From assembly GCA_902767195.1 (NCBI GenBank), contig CACXGS010000176.1, forward strand, positions 1 to 8,643: a stretch of 8,643 nt of DNA, read 5' to 3'. The notes beneath the pieces are model-generated. The model worked only from the letters and a program-made list of their open reading frames with translations. It was not told the origin of the DNA and ran no database searches. The DNA comes from an uncultured Lachnospiraceae bacterium (GTDB taxonomy: Bacteria; Bacillota_A; Clostridia; Lachnospirales; Lachnospiraceae). A program made the translations under genes and the position numbers. Shown here piece by piece: positions 1 to 6,942 of this stretch (within the stretch, counting starts at the first letter, position 1; each line of letters starts with the position of its first letter).

Positions 1-1
1 G

Positions 2-2524
2 GATCCTGAGAAGCCTTACGTTCAGATCGTGGACCGGTTCAACAACAACCGCCAGCTGGTGGAGGAAGTTTTCCTGGACGGGGAAGATCAGCCGGTCAAC
101 AACGAGGAAGGCTATGCTCTGATGAAGAATGACTATGACAGCAAATGGCAGCTGATCAAAACATCCTATTTTGACGCTGACAAGAAGGCTGTCCTGGTGG
201 AGAGCAAGGGCTACTCCTATGTGGAGATGACCTATGACGAGACAGGCAATAAGACCGACGAGAAGTATTTTGATGCTTATGGCAATGTGCTTGCTCTTGC
301 CGGAAAAGATTATTCCTCTATCCAATATACTTACGATAAAGATGGAAATGTGGCAACCATGGCCTACATGGATGCGGAAGGCGAGAAGCTGATGATCCCG
401 GAAGGCTATCACAAAGTTGCCTATACCTACAACCAGAACAAGAAGATCCTCACCGAGCGTTACTATGACAAGAAGGATAAGCTGATCATGACCAAGAAAG
501 GTTATGCCGGTGTGGACCACGAATATAATAAAGCCGGTCTGGTTTCCATGGACACCTTCTACGATGCCGATGAGAAGATTGCCATGAATACCAGCGGAAT
601 CACCCGTGTCCGCTACATTTATAACGACATGGGAAAGGTTACCCGTGAGATCTATCTGGATGCCAACAAGAAGAGGACCAGAGTGGCGGCCCTTGGGTAT
701 GCCCAGGTTAAGCGGGAGTATGATGCGGCAGGCAACGTCACCAGGGAAGTCTACTATAACAAGGCAGGCAACAAAACCACCAGCAAGAATGGCTATGCCT
801 CCGTGGAGTATACCTGGAACGAAGAGGGGAAGAAGACCTCGGAGCGTTACTGTGGTACCGACGGACATCTCTGCATATCTCCTGTTAAAGGTTATGCCGG
901 TGTCGATCTGGCCTATGATCAGGCAGGAAATGTTGTGGGGGAGACCTACTACAACAATGACGGGAAAGCAGCCGAGAATGCAAATGGTGTCGCTTCCATT
1001 ACCCGGACCTACGATGAGAACAATCTCCTGACCGAGGAAGCCTATTTTGATAAAGACGGCAATCCGGTCAGAGATACTGCCAAAGAATATGCCACCGTCC
1101 GTTATACCTACGACGAGAACGGAAGGAAACTTTCCGAAAAATATTACGGCAAGAAGGGCAAACTCGTGATTGCCGCCCCAGGCTATGCCGGCAAGCTCAT
1201 CAGTTACGATGAGAACGGATTTGTCAATAAGGAAGTATATATCGACAAAGATGAGAAGGAAATGATGGTGGAATCCCTGGGATATGCCGGGGTCCGCTAT
1301 ACCAACGACGAGAAGGGAAGAGTCCTCTCCACCGTCTATCTGGATGATAAAGGAAGGAACATCGCTTCTGCCAATGGTTCCAGTGACGTGGCCAAAGAGT
1401 ATGACGAGAAGGGCAATCTGGTAGCTGAGCGTTACCTGGATGATAAGGGGAATCTGATGATGGTTCCCACCCTGGGTTATGCCATGGTCAAACACAAATA
1501 CAACAAGAAGAACCAGGAGATCGAGACCTCCTACTATAATGAGAAGGAGAAACCGGTCAATGCCAACGGAATTGCCCGCAAGGAAATGGAGCGGGATAAG
1601 GCCGGAAATGTCACGGCCACCAGGAATTATGCTCTGGATGATAACCTGATTGTGGACGTCAATGGCATGGCCTATACCGAGTATGAATTCAATGACCTGA
1701 ATCAGTCTGTCAAAGAGACATTTATGACCGCTGACGGCAAGCCTCTGGTCACACCTGCCGGCTATGCCACCGTAAAGAAGAAATATAACGGAGAAGGCCG
1801 TGTCAGTGAGCAGTCTTATTATGATGATCAGGATGTGAAAGTAACCCTTCCTTCCGGATATCACGGTATGACTATGGAATACGATGCCGACGGTCACGTG
1901 ATACGTACCGCCTATTTCGGAACGGACGGCAAGGAAGTGTCCACCACAGCAGGATATTCCGTTCTCCTTAACGATTACGACAAGAACGGCAACATGATCA
2001 TGGAGTCCTACTGTAATTCCAAGGATGAGCCGGTTTCCAGCACAAGTGGTTATGCCTCCGTTAAGAAGACTTACAATAAGCAGAATAAAGTCACCAAAAC
2101 GGAATACCTGAACTCTGAAGGAGAGATCACAAGCATTCCTGCCGGTTACTGCGCTCTGATCAACCGCTACGACAAAAAAGGCAACATGGTCTACGAGACC
2201 TACGAGAACTCCGCCGGCGAGAAAGTATTCTTAGATGCCGGTTATGCTGCCATCGAGAACAAATACGATGATTATAACCGAATTATTTCCAAGGCATTCC
2301 TCGGATCGGATGACCAGAAAGTCAACGGAGCCCAGGAATACTGCGAAGTGACTACAGAGTACGATAAGAACGGCAGAATCCTCCGGGAGACCTGGCTGGA
2401 TTCCGACGGCAATAAGACCAACGGCAATCGGGGTTATTCTGTTGTAGAGTACTCCTATAACAAGGACGGATCAAAGAGTGAAAAGCACATCGATAAGGAC
2501 GGAGATGTTGTCAGTGAAAACTAA
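2..2524 (+). CDS. Giant YD/MORN-like tandem-repeat protein, 5'-truncated by the window
   Basis: The reading frame is already open at base 2, and the residues before the first possible start (GTG at 29) fit the repeat pattern. The gene therefore begins upstream and the GTG is internal. About 840 residues are visible, all built from roughly 26 tandem units of 32 or 33 residues. Each unit reads approximately GYAxVxxxYD, then xxGNxxxExY, then YDxxGK and a variable hydrophobic or polar tail. Every unit therefore carries two turn-like YD/DG motifs separated by short strand-like stretches, which suggests an elongated beta-rich repeat fold. This resembles RHS/YD repeats and also MORN-variant repeats, but I cannot assign a named family. 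The protein ends inside the last repeat (30 residues), with no LPxTG, membrane anchor or toxin-like tip. Whether it is secreted cannot be judged because the N-terminus is missing. The stop codon overlaps the following NUDIX gene, suggesting co-transcription. The function is unknown; surface display or protein-protein binding is only a guess. Confidence 0.9.
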   Translation, partial: DPEKPYVQIVDRFNNNRQLVEEVFLDGEDQPVNNEEGYALMKNDYDSKWQLIKTSYFDADKKAVLVESKGYSYVEMTYDETGNKTDEKYFDAYGNVLALAGKDYSSIQYTYDKDGNVATMAYMDAEGEKLMIPEGYHKVAYTYNQNKKILTERYYDKKDKLIMTKKGYAGVDHEYNKAGLVSMDTFYDADEKIAMNTSGITRVRYIYNDMGKVTREIYLDANKKRTRVAALGYAQVKREYDAAGNVTREVYYNKAGNKTTSKNGYASVEYTWNEEGKKTSERYCGTDGHLCISPVKGYAGVDLAYDQAGNVVGETYYNNDGKAAENANGVASITRTYDENNLLTEEAYFDKDGNPVRDTAKEYATVRYTYDENGRKLSEKYYGKKGKLVIAAPGYAGKLISYDENGFVNKEVYIDKDEKEMMVESLGYAGVRYTNDEKGRVLSTVYLDDKGRNIASANGSSDVAKEYDEKGNLVAERYLDDKGNLMMVPTLGYAMVKHKYNKKNQEIETSYYNEKEKPVNANGIARKEMERDKAGNVTATRNYALDDNLIVDVNGMAYTEYEFNDLNQSVKETFMTADGKPLVTPAGYATVKKKYNGEGRVSEQSYYDDQDVKVTLPSGYHGMTMEYDADGHVIRTAYFGTDGKEVSTTAGYSVLLNDYDKNGNMIMESYCNSKDEPVSSTSGYASVKKTYNKQNKVTKTEYLNSEGEITSIPAGYCALINRYDKKGNMVYETYENSAGEKVFLDAGYAAIENKYDDYNRIISKAFLGSDDQKVNGAQEYCEVTTEYDKNGRILRETWLDSDGNKTNGNRGYSVVEYSYNKDGSKSEKHIDKDGDVVSEN
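110..2521 (+). repeat. 25 complete tandem 96/99-bp coding repeats
   Basis: Twenty-five degenerate units are counted from the Gly codon at 110 to the last sense codon, and one more partial unit lies upstream of 110. Unit lengths in residues are 33, 33, 32, 32, 32, then 33/32 alternating over nine units, then 31, nine units of 32, and a final unit of 30. The conserved core is Gly-Tyr-Ala near positions 1-3, Tyr-Asp or Tyr-Asn at 9-10, Gly-Asn near 13-14, Tyr at 20 and Asp/Gly-Lys near 24-26. The units are diverged at nucleotide level, so this is an old protein repeat rather than a recently expanded DNA repeat. Confidence 0.9.
2495..2504 (+). promoter_or_regulatory. Ribosome binding site of the NUDIX gene, inside the upstream coding region
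   Basis: AAGGACGGAG lies within the last codons of the repeat gene. The GGAG part stands 9 nt before GTG at 2514, and the AAGGA part stands 5 nt before ATG at 2505. Either start is therefore possible. The GTG is preferred because it begins the NUDIX fold with little extra sequence. Confidence 0.5.
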
Positions 2525-2987
2525 TTTGACGACTCTGTGTTATATCGAGCGGGATGACTGCTACCTGATGCTCCATCGCGTCAGCAAGAAGAATGACATC
2601 AATAAGGATAAATGGATCGGGATCGGGGGGCATTTTGAGGACGATGAAAGTCCGGAGGAATGCCTCCTGCGGGAGGCCCGGGAGGAAACGGGACTTACCC
2701 TTACCTCCTGGAGGCTCCGGGGTATCGTTACCTTTATCTCGGACCGCTGGCAGACAGAGTATATGTTCCTGTATACCGCAGACGGCTTTACCGGGGATCT
2801 GATCTCCTGTGATGAAGGAAAGCTGGAATGGATCCCCAAAGACCGGATTTTCTCTCTCAATCTATGGGAGGGGGATAAGATTTTTCACGAACTGATATTT
2901 CAGGACCGGCCCTTCTTTTCTCTGAAGCTTTCTTATGTGGGAGATGAACTGGTAGAGGCGGTCCTTGACGGGGTAAATATGATATAA
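2514..2987 (+). CDS. NUDIX hydrolase, MutT/8-oxo-dGTP diphosphatase-like
   Basis: A protein of 157 residues when started at GTG 2514, with a typical single-domain NUDIX length. The Nudix box is perfect: G39, E45, R53-E54, E57-E58, G60 and L61 fit Gx5Ex7REUxEExGU, with E54, E57 and E58 as the Mg2+-binding glutamates. The N-terminal strand (LTTLCYIERD) followed by LMLHRV and DKWIGIGGHF is the usual opening of MutT-like 8-oxo-dGTP diphosphatases of clostridia. Such enzymes hydrolyse oxidised or other nucleoside triphosphates in the cytoplasm to nucleotide monophosphate and pyrophosphate. The exact substrate cannot be read from the sequence. The gene overlaps the end of the repeat gene by 11 nt (20 nt if ATG 2505 is used; a GTG at 2478 would extend it further but lacks a good binding site). 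This indicates translational coupling, although no functional link to the repeat protein is evident. Confidence 0.9.
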   Translation: MKTNLTTLCYIERDDCYLMLHRVSKKNDINKDKWIGIGGHFEDDESPEECLLREAREETGLTLTSWRLRGIVTFISDRWQTEYMFLYTADGFTGDLISCDEGKLEWIPKDRIFSLNLWEGDKIFHELIFQDRPFFSLKLSYVGDELVEAVLDGVNMI

Positions 2988-2991
2988 CGAG

Positions 2992-3027
2992 AAAAAACCG
3001 AGATGGCTGAATATCCCGGCTTTTCTT
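2992..3027 (+). terminator. Weak candidate intrinsic terminator after the NUDIX gene
   Basis: An A-run plus CCGAGAT (2993-3004) can pair imperfectly with ATCCCGGCTTTT (3013-3024), leaving an 8-nt loop and two A/C mismatches, and TTTTCTT forms the tail. The position just past the stop codon is right for a terminator, but the stem is poor, so this is tentative. Confidence 0.35.
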
Positions 3028-3071
3028 AGCACCATAGAAGGCGCTGAAAATTATGACACCATCATATTACC

Positions 3072-3102
3072 ATAACATGCCAGGAAAATCAAGAATTAAA
3101 AT
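3072..3102 (+). promoter_or_regulatory. Candidate promoter for the lipoprotein/zinc-ribbon gene pair
   Basis: TAAAAT at 3097-3102 matches the -10 consensus at five of six bases. ATAACA at 3072-3077 matches the -35 at four of six, with a long 19-nt spacer. Transcription would begin near 3109, inside the inverted repeat at 3101-3126. The surrounding gap is AT-rich and is the largest non-coding stretch of the window (161 bp). The assignment rests only on these hexamers. Confidence 0.3.
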
Positions 3103-3126
3103 ATGTTATCTGAACAAATAACATAT
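3101..3126 (+). promoter_or_regulatory. Perfect 9-bp inverted repeat, possible operator
   Basis: ATATGTTAT (3101-3109) and ATAACATAT (3118-3126) are exact reverse complements separated by 8 nt. A further copy of the ATAACAT core in direct orientation lies at 3072-3078. The palindrome touches the candidate -10 box and the presumed start of transcription, and ends 12 nt before the AGGAGG of the lipoprotein gene. It could bind a dimeric repressor or form a short 5'-leader stem. It has no T-tail, so a terminator is unlikely. Confidence 0.45.
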
Positions 3127-3148
3127 AAAAAACATACAGGAGGTACCC

Positions 3149-3577
3149 ATGATTGTCTACAAGAAACTAGGAAAAACAGTTCCCGTCACACTGCTGCTGA
3201 CTCTGATCTTCCTGGCTCTTGCTGCCTGCGGGAAGAAGAGTGAGATTCTGGTCCTCGAACTGGATGATAACCCTGCTTCCGGTTTCGAGTGGGAGATCTA
3301 TCAGGCCGATCCGATTTTCAAAGAAGAGCACAGTTATAAGGAAAAATCCAATAAGGCGGAGGGTGGTACGACGACGTTCACATTGACCCCTGAAGAACCT
3401 GGCTTCACTAACGTAGTCTTCCGACAGAAGATGAAGAAGGGGGAAGAAGTAGCTCTGCAGTATTCTTATTCGATCATTATCGATGAGAATTACGCCATAG
3501 AGGTTGTTAGCAGTGAAGGAAAGCTTGGCGAGAGTAATCTCACAAGTGACAAGATTCCGGAACCTGTAATCCGGTAA
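3149..3577 (+). CDS. Lipoprotein with chagasin-like (inhibitor I42) domain
   Basis: A 142-residue protein with a basic N-terminus, a hydrophobic stretch (residues 11-26) and a lipobox Leu24-Ala-Ala-Cys27, so it is predicted to be lipidated on Cys27 and held on the outer face of the membrane. The mature part has marks of the chagasin/I42 cysteine-peptidase-inhibitor family. NPASGFEW at 41-48 corresponds to the NPTTGYxW loop, and EGGTTTFTL at 71-79 to the glycine loop plus strand. FRQKM at 91-95 sits where the family has its RPW loop, but only the Arg is kept. The length fits one such domain. Chagasins block papain-type proteases by inserting three loops; with one loop altered, inhibition is uncertain here and the protein may only keep the fold. 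AGGAGG at 3138-3143 stands 5 nt before the ATG. The zinc-ribbon membrane gene follows closely and is probably in the same transcript. Confidence 0.75.
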   Translation: MIVYKKLGKTVPVTLLLTLIFLALAACGKKSEILVLELDDNPASGFEWEIYQADPIFKEEHSYKEKSNKAEGGTTTFTLTPEEPGFTNVVFRQKMKKGEEVALQYSYSIIIDENYAIEVVSSEGKLGESNLTSDKIPEPVIR

Positions 3578-3581
3578 AGAC

Positions 3582-3588
3582 AAGGAGG
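3582..3588 (+). promoter_or_regulatory. Ribosome binding site deciding the start of the zinc-ribbon gene
   Basis: AAGGAGG ends only 1 nt before ATG 3590 but 7 nt before ATG 3596. Normal spacing therefore selects the second ATG, removing two residues from the longest reading frame. Confidence 0.75.
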
Positions 3589-3595
3589 TATGGAT

Positions 3596-4165
3596 ATGTT
3601 TAACAACGTAGGAAACAAGCTGAAAGGTATGGCCAAGATCGTATTTTACATCGAAGCTGCTTTTGTGATTATTCTGTCACTGGTATTTATCATTGGAGGA
3701 ATGAAAACTACCTCTGATGCCGGATCCGGCGGCGCTGGCTTCCTGGTTTTACTCTTTGGTATTATCGGTGCTGCTGTAGGTCTGTTCCTGGCCTGGCTCA
3801 GTGTTGTTAAGCTTTACGCATATGGTGTCATCACCCAGTCCTGTGAAGAGATGGTAAGACTGAATCAGATGATGCTTGACCGGCCCGGATCCGTGACTCC
3901 TTCCTATCCCCGGGATGATCCTGCAAGAGGACCGGCTCCCGTAAGAGGTCCCGGCCCCGCACCTTCCCATGGCCCTGTGCCCACTCCCGGCCCTGTACCT
4001 TCTTCGGGTCCTGCACCGTCTTCCGGAGGAGCAATTCGCGGAAGCCTGGCTCCTAAGAGCGGGTCTCCCTTCCCGACACCTTCTGCCCCCAGAAGATGTC
4101 CCAACTGTGGAGCAGCCCTGTCGGAAGGTTCCATTTTCTGCGTGGAGTGCGGAAAGCGCTTATAA
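3596..4165 (+). CDS. Two-helix membrane protein with Pro-rich linker and C-terminal zinc ribbon
   Basis: A 189-residue protein. A short amphipathic start is followed by two predicted membrane helices (about 17-35 and 47-70), then a charged stretch containing CEEMVRLNQMM. A low-complexity Gly-Pro-Ala-Ser linker runs from about 109 to 165, and a zinc ribbon closes the protein with Cys168, Cys171, Cys182 and Cys185 (CPNCG and CVECG). Proteins of this layout (DUF-type zinc-ribbon membrane proteins) are common in clostridia and have no settled function. The ribbon and linker would face the cytoplasm if both helices form a hairpin with the N-terminus inside. The gene starts 18 nt after the chagasin-like lipoprotein gene and is probably co-transcribed with it. 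The linker is made of repeated GPxP/SSGP blocks and is GC-richer than the rest, as expected for its amino acids. Domain layout is well supported; function is not known. Confidence 0.85.
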   Translation: MFNNVGNKLKGMAKIVFYIEAAFVIILSLVFIIGGMKTTSDAGSGGAGFLVLLFGIIGAAVGLFLAWLSVVKLYAYGVITQSCEEMVRLNQMMLDRPGSVTPSYPRDDPARGPAPVRGPGPAPSHGPVPTPGPVPSSGPAPSSGGAIRGSLAPKSGSPFPTPSAPRRCPNCGAALSEGSIFCVECGKRL

Positions 4166-4168
4166 CCC

Positions 4169-4196
4169 TTGTTTTTGTAACGCAAGTTTTTAATAT
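4169..4196 (+). promoter_or_regulatory. Very tentative promoter ahead of the pel operon
   Basis: The 64-bp gap between the zinc-ribbon gene and the pelD-like gene contains TTGTTT (4169-4174), 16 nt, then TAATAT (4191-4196). These match the -35 and -10 hexamers at three and four bases. The region is AT-rich and the operon needs a start somewhere, but read-through from the upstream pair is equally possible. A clear GGAGG at 4218-4222 stands 7 nt before the pelD ATG. Confidence 0.2.
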
Positions 4197-4229
4197 ATCA
4201 CTCTGTAACCTGAACACGGAGGTCTTTCC

Positions 4230-6008
4230 ATGAAAACGATTCTATTAACAGGCCGAACGGAGCTACTGTCCACGACCCTGCTGGAACAATTGTCCGTCCG
4301 GTTTTCTGTTGTGTTAACAACCGAAGACAGAAAGTGGGATAATGATATTGTCCGGGCTTATCATGTTCAGCCGGGATCCCCCTCTTTTGAGGAGTTGTTC
4401 TGGTCTTATGATTTTAATGCAGTATGGTATATTGCCCCATACTGTGACGGACAGCCCATGCCGGAAGATATGAAGCCCATGAAGACCATTCTTCATCATT
4501 GCCGGGAATTTTCCGTTCCCAAGCTGATTGTTTTGTCTTCCTCCTACCTGTCCCCGGATCAGATCCGGCTGGAGGAAGAGGTGCTTTCTTCCTCGGACCA
4601 CAATATCCCTCAGACCACCGTGCTCCGGGCACCATTCCTGCTCACCGGCATCAATGAATACAACATGCTGGGGACCCTTTTCTCCTCCCTGTATACCAAA
4701 TCAGAGGCCAGGATTCCCGAGGTCAGTGAAGGCCGCTACGAATTCCTGGATTTAAAGGATCTGGTTCGTCTGATGACCAGGATCACCCTGTCGGCCAGAG
4801 AACAGGGATTCTATTCCCTGCCCGGTGAATATGTGATCAGTCTTTCCCATCTGGATGAGGAGATGAAGAACATCCATGCAGGAAGCAAACTGATTCCGAC
4901 ACAACCCCTGCTGACAGCGGAGGAAACGGAGAATATCTCTGTCCTCACCCGCAAATACATGTACCGGACCCATGACCAGAAGGCTCTGGATTTCCGGAGT
5001 CTGTACCTTGAGTATGAAGACCGTCAGAAAAAGAGGGCAGGTGGCTTCTTTTCCCGCCTGTCCTCCTGGAGAGAACGGCTTCCCGGCCCTGTCATGGTCT
5101 TTATCGATATTGCGGTACTGTTCATTCTGGCCCAGTATATTTCCAATTATACGGCAGATAATGTCTACTTCCGTTTTATTGACGTCCGGCTCCTCTTTAT
5201 CATTATGATCGCTGTCTTCCACGGACTGCGGGCAGGTGTATTTGCCGCGATCCTGGAATGCATCGTTTTGTATTTTATCTACCTGGATAACATGGGCATC
5301 AGCAGCCTCCAGCTTTTCTATAATGTGGAGAACTGGATCCCCTTTGTGCTTTATATCGTGGCCGGTGCCATTACCGGTTATTTCTCTGACCTGAAAGAGA
5401 GTGAAAAAGCCCTGGTTGTCCGGGAAAACGATCTCCTCAGGGAGAAATATCTCTTTTTAAATGATATGTATAACGTAACCTCTGAGGCCAAGGATGAATA
5501 CAAAAGACAGATCCTTACCTTTGACCACAGTTACGGGAAGATTTATCACGCCATTGAACACATGAGCAGAGATTCCGTGGAGGAAGTCTGTTCCGTGATC
5601 CCGGAAGTGATCGAAGACCTGCTAAATAATACTTCCGCTGCTGTTTTCCGTATGGATTCTTCCCAAAAAAGGGTTGAATTCCTGGCAGGCGACCGAACCT
5701 TTTCCTCAGGGGTCGCCAGAAATCTGTCCCTCCAGGAAATGGAGGAAGCCCTTTCCTGCATGAATGAAGGAAATGTATGGAGAAACACGGCTCTTGCTCC
5801 CGGCATCCCCATGTATGCCATGAAGATCGACCCCAGGGCTTCCGGTAAAGAAGAAAGCAGCAGGGATTCTCTGATCATTGCCATCTGGGATGCAACACCG
5901 GAGCAAATGAACGATTACTATTCCAATCAGTTTGAGATTATCTGTCGGCTTGCCGGCTACGCCCTGGAGCGGGCCGGACTGACACAAGAAGAATCGAGGC
6001 AAGCATGA
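4230..6008 (+). CDS. pelD: PelD-like membrane protein with N-terminal SDR-like domain and GAF domain, no GGDEF
   Basis: A 592-residue protein. Residues 1 to about 235 look like an atypical NAD-dependent epimerase/SDR domain: strand ILLTGRT, later KLIVLSSSYL (99-107) and TTVLRAPFLLTG (129-140). The nucleotide loop keeps only Gly8, with Glu11 and Ser14 where glycines are usual, and no YxxxK is seen after the SSS strand, so it is probably non-catalytic. Four membrane helices follow (about 288-305, 319-333, 335-352, 369-385), then a coiled-coil linker (385-425) and a GAF-like domain (about 430-585) that reaches the C-terminus. Four helices plus GAF is the PelD layout, and PelE and PelA-type genes follow directly. 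In Pseudomonas PelD, a degenerate GGDEF after the GAF domain binds c-di-GMP through an RxxD site and switches on Pel synthesis; that domain is absent here. The gene opens the operon and overlaps pelE by 4 nt. Assignment rests on layout plus neighbours, with no alignment available. Confidence 0.8.
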   Translation: MKTILLTGRTELLSTTLLEQLSVRFSVVLTTEDRKWDNDIVRAYHVQPGSPSFEELFWSYDFNAVWYIAPYCDGQPMPEDMKPMKTILHHCREFSVPKLIVLSSSYLSPDQIRLEEEVLSSSDHNIPQTTVLRAPFLLTGINEYNMLGTLFSSLYTKSEARIPEVSEGRYEFLDLKDLVRLMTRITLSAREQGFYSLPGEYVISLSHLDEEMKNIHAGSKLIPTQPLLTAEETENISVLTRKYMYRTHDQKALDFRSLYLEYEDRQKKRAGGFFSRLSSWRERLPGPVMVFIDIAVLFILAQYISNYTADNVYFRFIDVRLLFIIMIAVFHGLRAGVFAAILECIVLYFIYLDNMGISSLQLFYNVENWIPFVLYIVAGAITGYFSDLKESEKALVVRENDLLREKYLFLNDMYNVTSEAKDEYKRQILTFDHSYGKIYHAIEHMSRDSVEEVCSVIPEVIEDLLNNTSAAVFRMDSSQKRVEFLAGDRTFSSGVARNLSLQEMEEALSCMNEGNVWRNTALAPGIPMYAMKIDPRASGKEESSRDSLIIAIWDATPEQMNDYYSNQFEIICRLAGYALERAGLTQEESRQA

Positions 6009-6916
6009 TTCCACTTTTGATCATACACGGATTGTGCATACTGATCCTTCTGGTCCGGAAGAAGATGGGGCTTTTGCACTGCGGCCCGGCAATCCTCTTC
6101 CTGGCAGCCCTTCTCCCCGTATTCGGCATACTGTGCGTCTTATCCGTGGAGAATAAAGCCAGAAAAGACCAGCCCGGAGAAGATCTGTCCGATCTGAACC
6201 AGTTGAAAATTGAGGATGACATTTACCGAAGCATCCGAATCAAGCCGGATACCGATTCCGATACCATTGTTCCTGTGGAGGAATCCCTTCTGATCAACCA
6301 TCCCGGCAAGCGGAGAAAACTCCTTCTGCATCTGCTGGGGCTGAATCCTTCCCATTATGTGCCTGTCCTGCGGACAGCCGGCCAAAATGACGATACAGAG
6401 GTCGTCCACTATGCCGTCACGGCACTGGTGGAACTCAGAAAGGACTACAACAACCGGATCTTTAAAATGGACCGTTTGCTGGAAGAAGGAAAGGCAGACA
6501 AGGAATTACTCCAGGAAGCTCTTCTTTTGGATGAGGAGTATCTTTCCTCCTCCCTCCCTGAGAAGGAGGAGAAAAGAGAGAGGCTTCTCCATGCGGACAG
6601 AATACTGAGTGAGCTTTATCCCTGTGCAGACAATGCCGATGAAGCCTTTCGAATTTTAGAGAAACGGGCTTACTGTGCCCTGGCTCTGGGTGATAATGAC
6701 CAGTCTGTTGAAATGGTCAACCGGATGATTACCACGGCCCCGGAAAGGGAGGAAGGATACCTTCTGAAGATCCGCTGCTTCAGTGCAGGGAAGGACCGGA
6801 AAGGAATCGACTCTGTTCTGGAAAGTCTCCGTGCCAGGCGCGTCTTTCTCTCTGAGAAAGGAAGGGAAACCGTCCGCTTCTGGCAGATGGACGAAACCCT
6901 TAGTGAAACATATTAA
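6005..6916 (+). CDS. pelE: PelE-like membrane/TPR protein
   Basis: A 303-residue protein whose ATG overlaps the TGA of the pelD-like gene (ATGA), a sign of translational coupling. Two membrane helices lie at about 2-17 and 26-47. A charged linker and a helical cytoplasmic part follow, containing DDTEVVHYAVTALVELRKDY (129-148), the acidic/basic helix around 155-205, and a TPR-like pair of helices around 213-275 (EAFRILEKRAYCALALGDND and following). Two helices plus TPR matches PelE, which binds PelD and helps assemble the Pel synthase complex in the membrane. The length is close to that of Pseudomonas PelE. Order and overlap support the name more than sequence motifs do, since PelE has no catalytic residues to check. 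An unrelated TPR membrane protein is the alternative. Confidence 0.75.
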   Translation: MIPLLIIHGLCILILLVRKKMGLLHCGPAILFLAALLPVFGILCVLSVENKARKDQPGEDLSDLNQLKIEDDIYRSIRIKPDTDSDTIVPVEESLLINHPGKRRKLLLHLLGLNPSHYVPVLRTAGQNDDTEVVHYAVTALVELRKDYNNRIFKMDRLLEEGKADKELLQEALLLDEEYLSSSLPEKEEKRERLLHADRILSELYPCADNADEAFRILEKRAYCALALGDNDQSVEMVNRMITTAPEREEGYLLKIRCFSAGKDRKGIDSVLESLRARRVFLSEKGRETVRFWQMDETLSETY

Positions 6917-6942
6917 GAGAAAACCTGTGGAGTGCATCTGAC

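Noticed and set aside
1..6. BamHI site (GGATCC) at the very start, suggesting a cloned fragment
   Set aside because: The same site occurs several more times inside the window, so it says nothing about how the window was cut.
29..31. GTG as start codon of the repeat gene
   Set aside because: The upstream codons continue the repeat pattern without a stop and no ribosome binding site precedes it.
3900..4090. Direct DNA repeats in the Gly-Pro-rich stretch as a mobile or regulatory repeat
   Set aside because: They are explained by a low-complexity protein linker in an intact reading frame.
4157..4196. Terminator between the zinc-ribbon gene and pelD
   Set aside because: Only an imperfect stem with a bulge (GCGcTTA with TAACGC) can be drawn, with a large loop; too weak to call.
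4752..5222. Minus-strand open frame of 156 codons
   Set aside because: Shadow of the PelD-like gene, which has coherent membrane helices and domain structure on the + strand.
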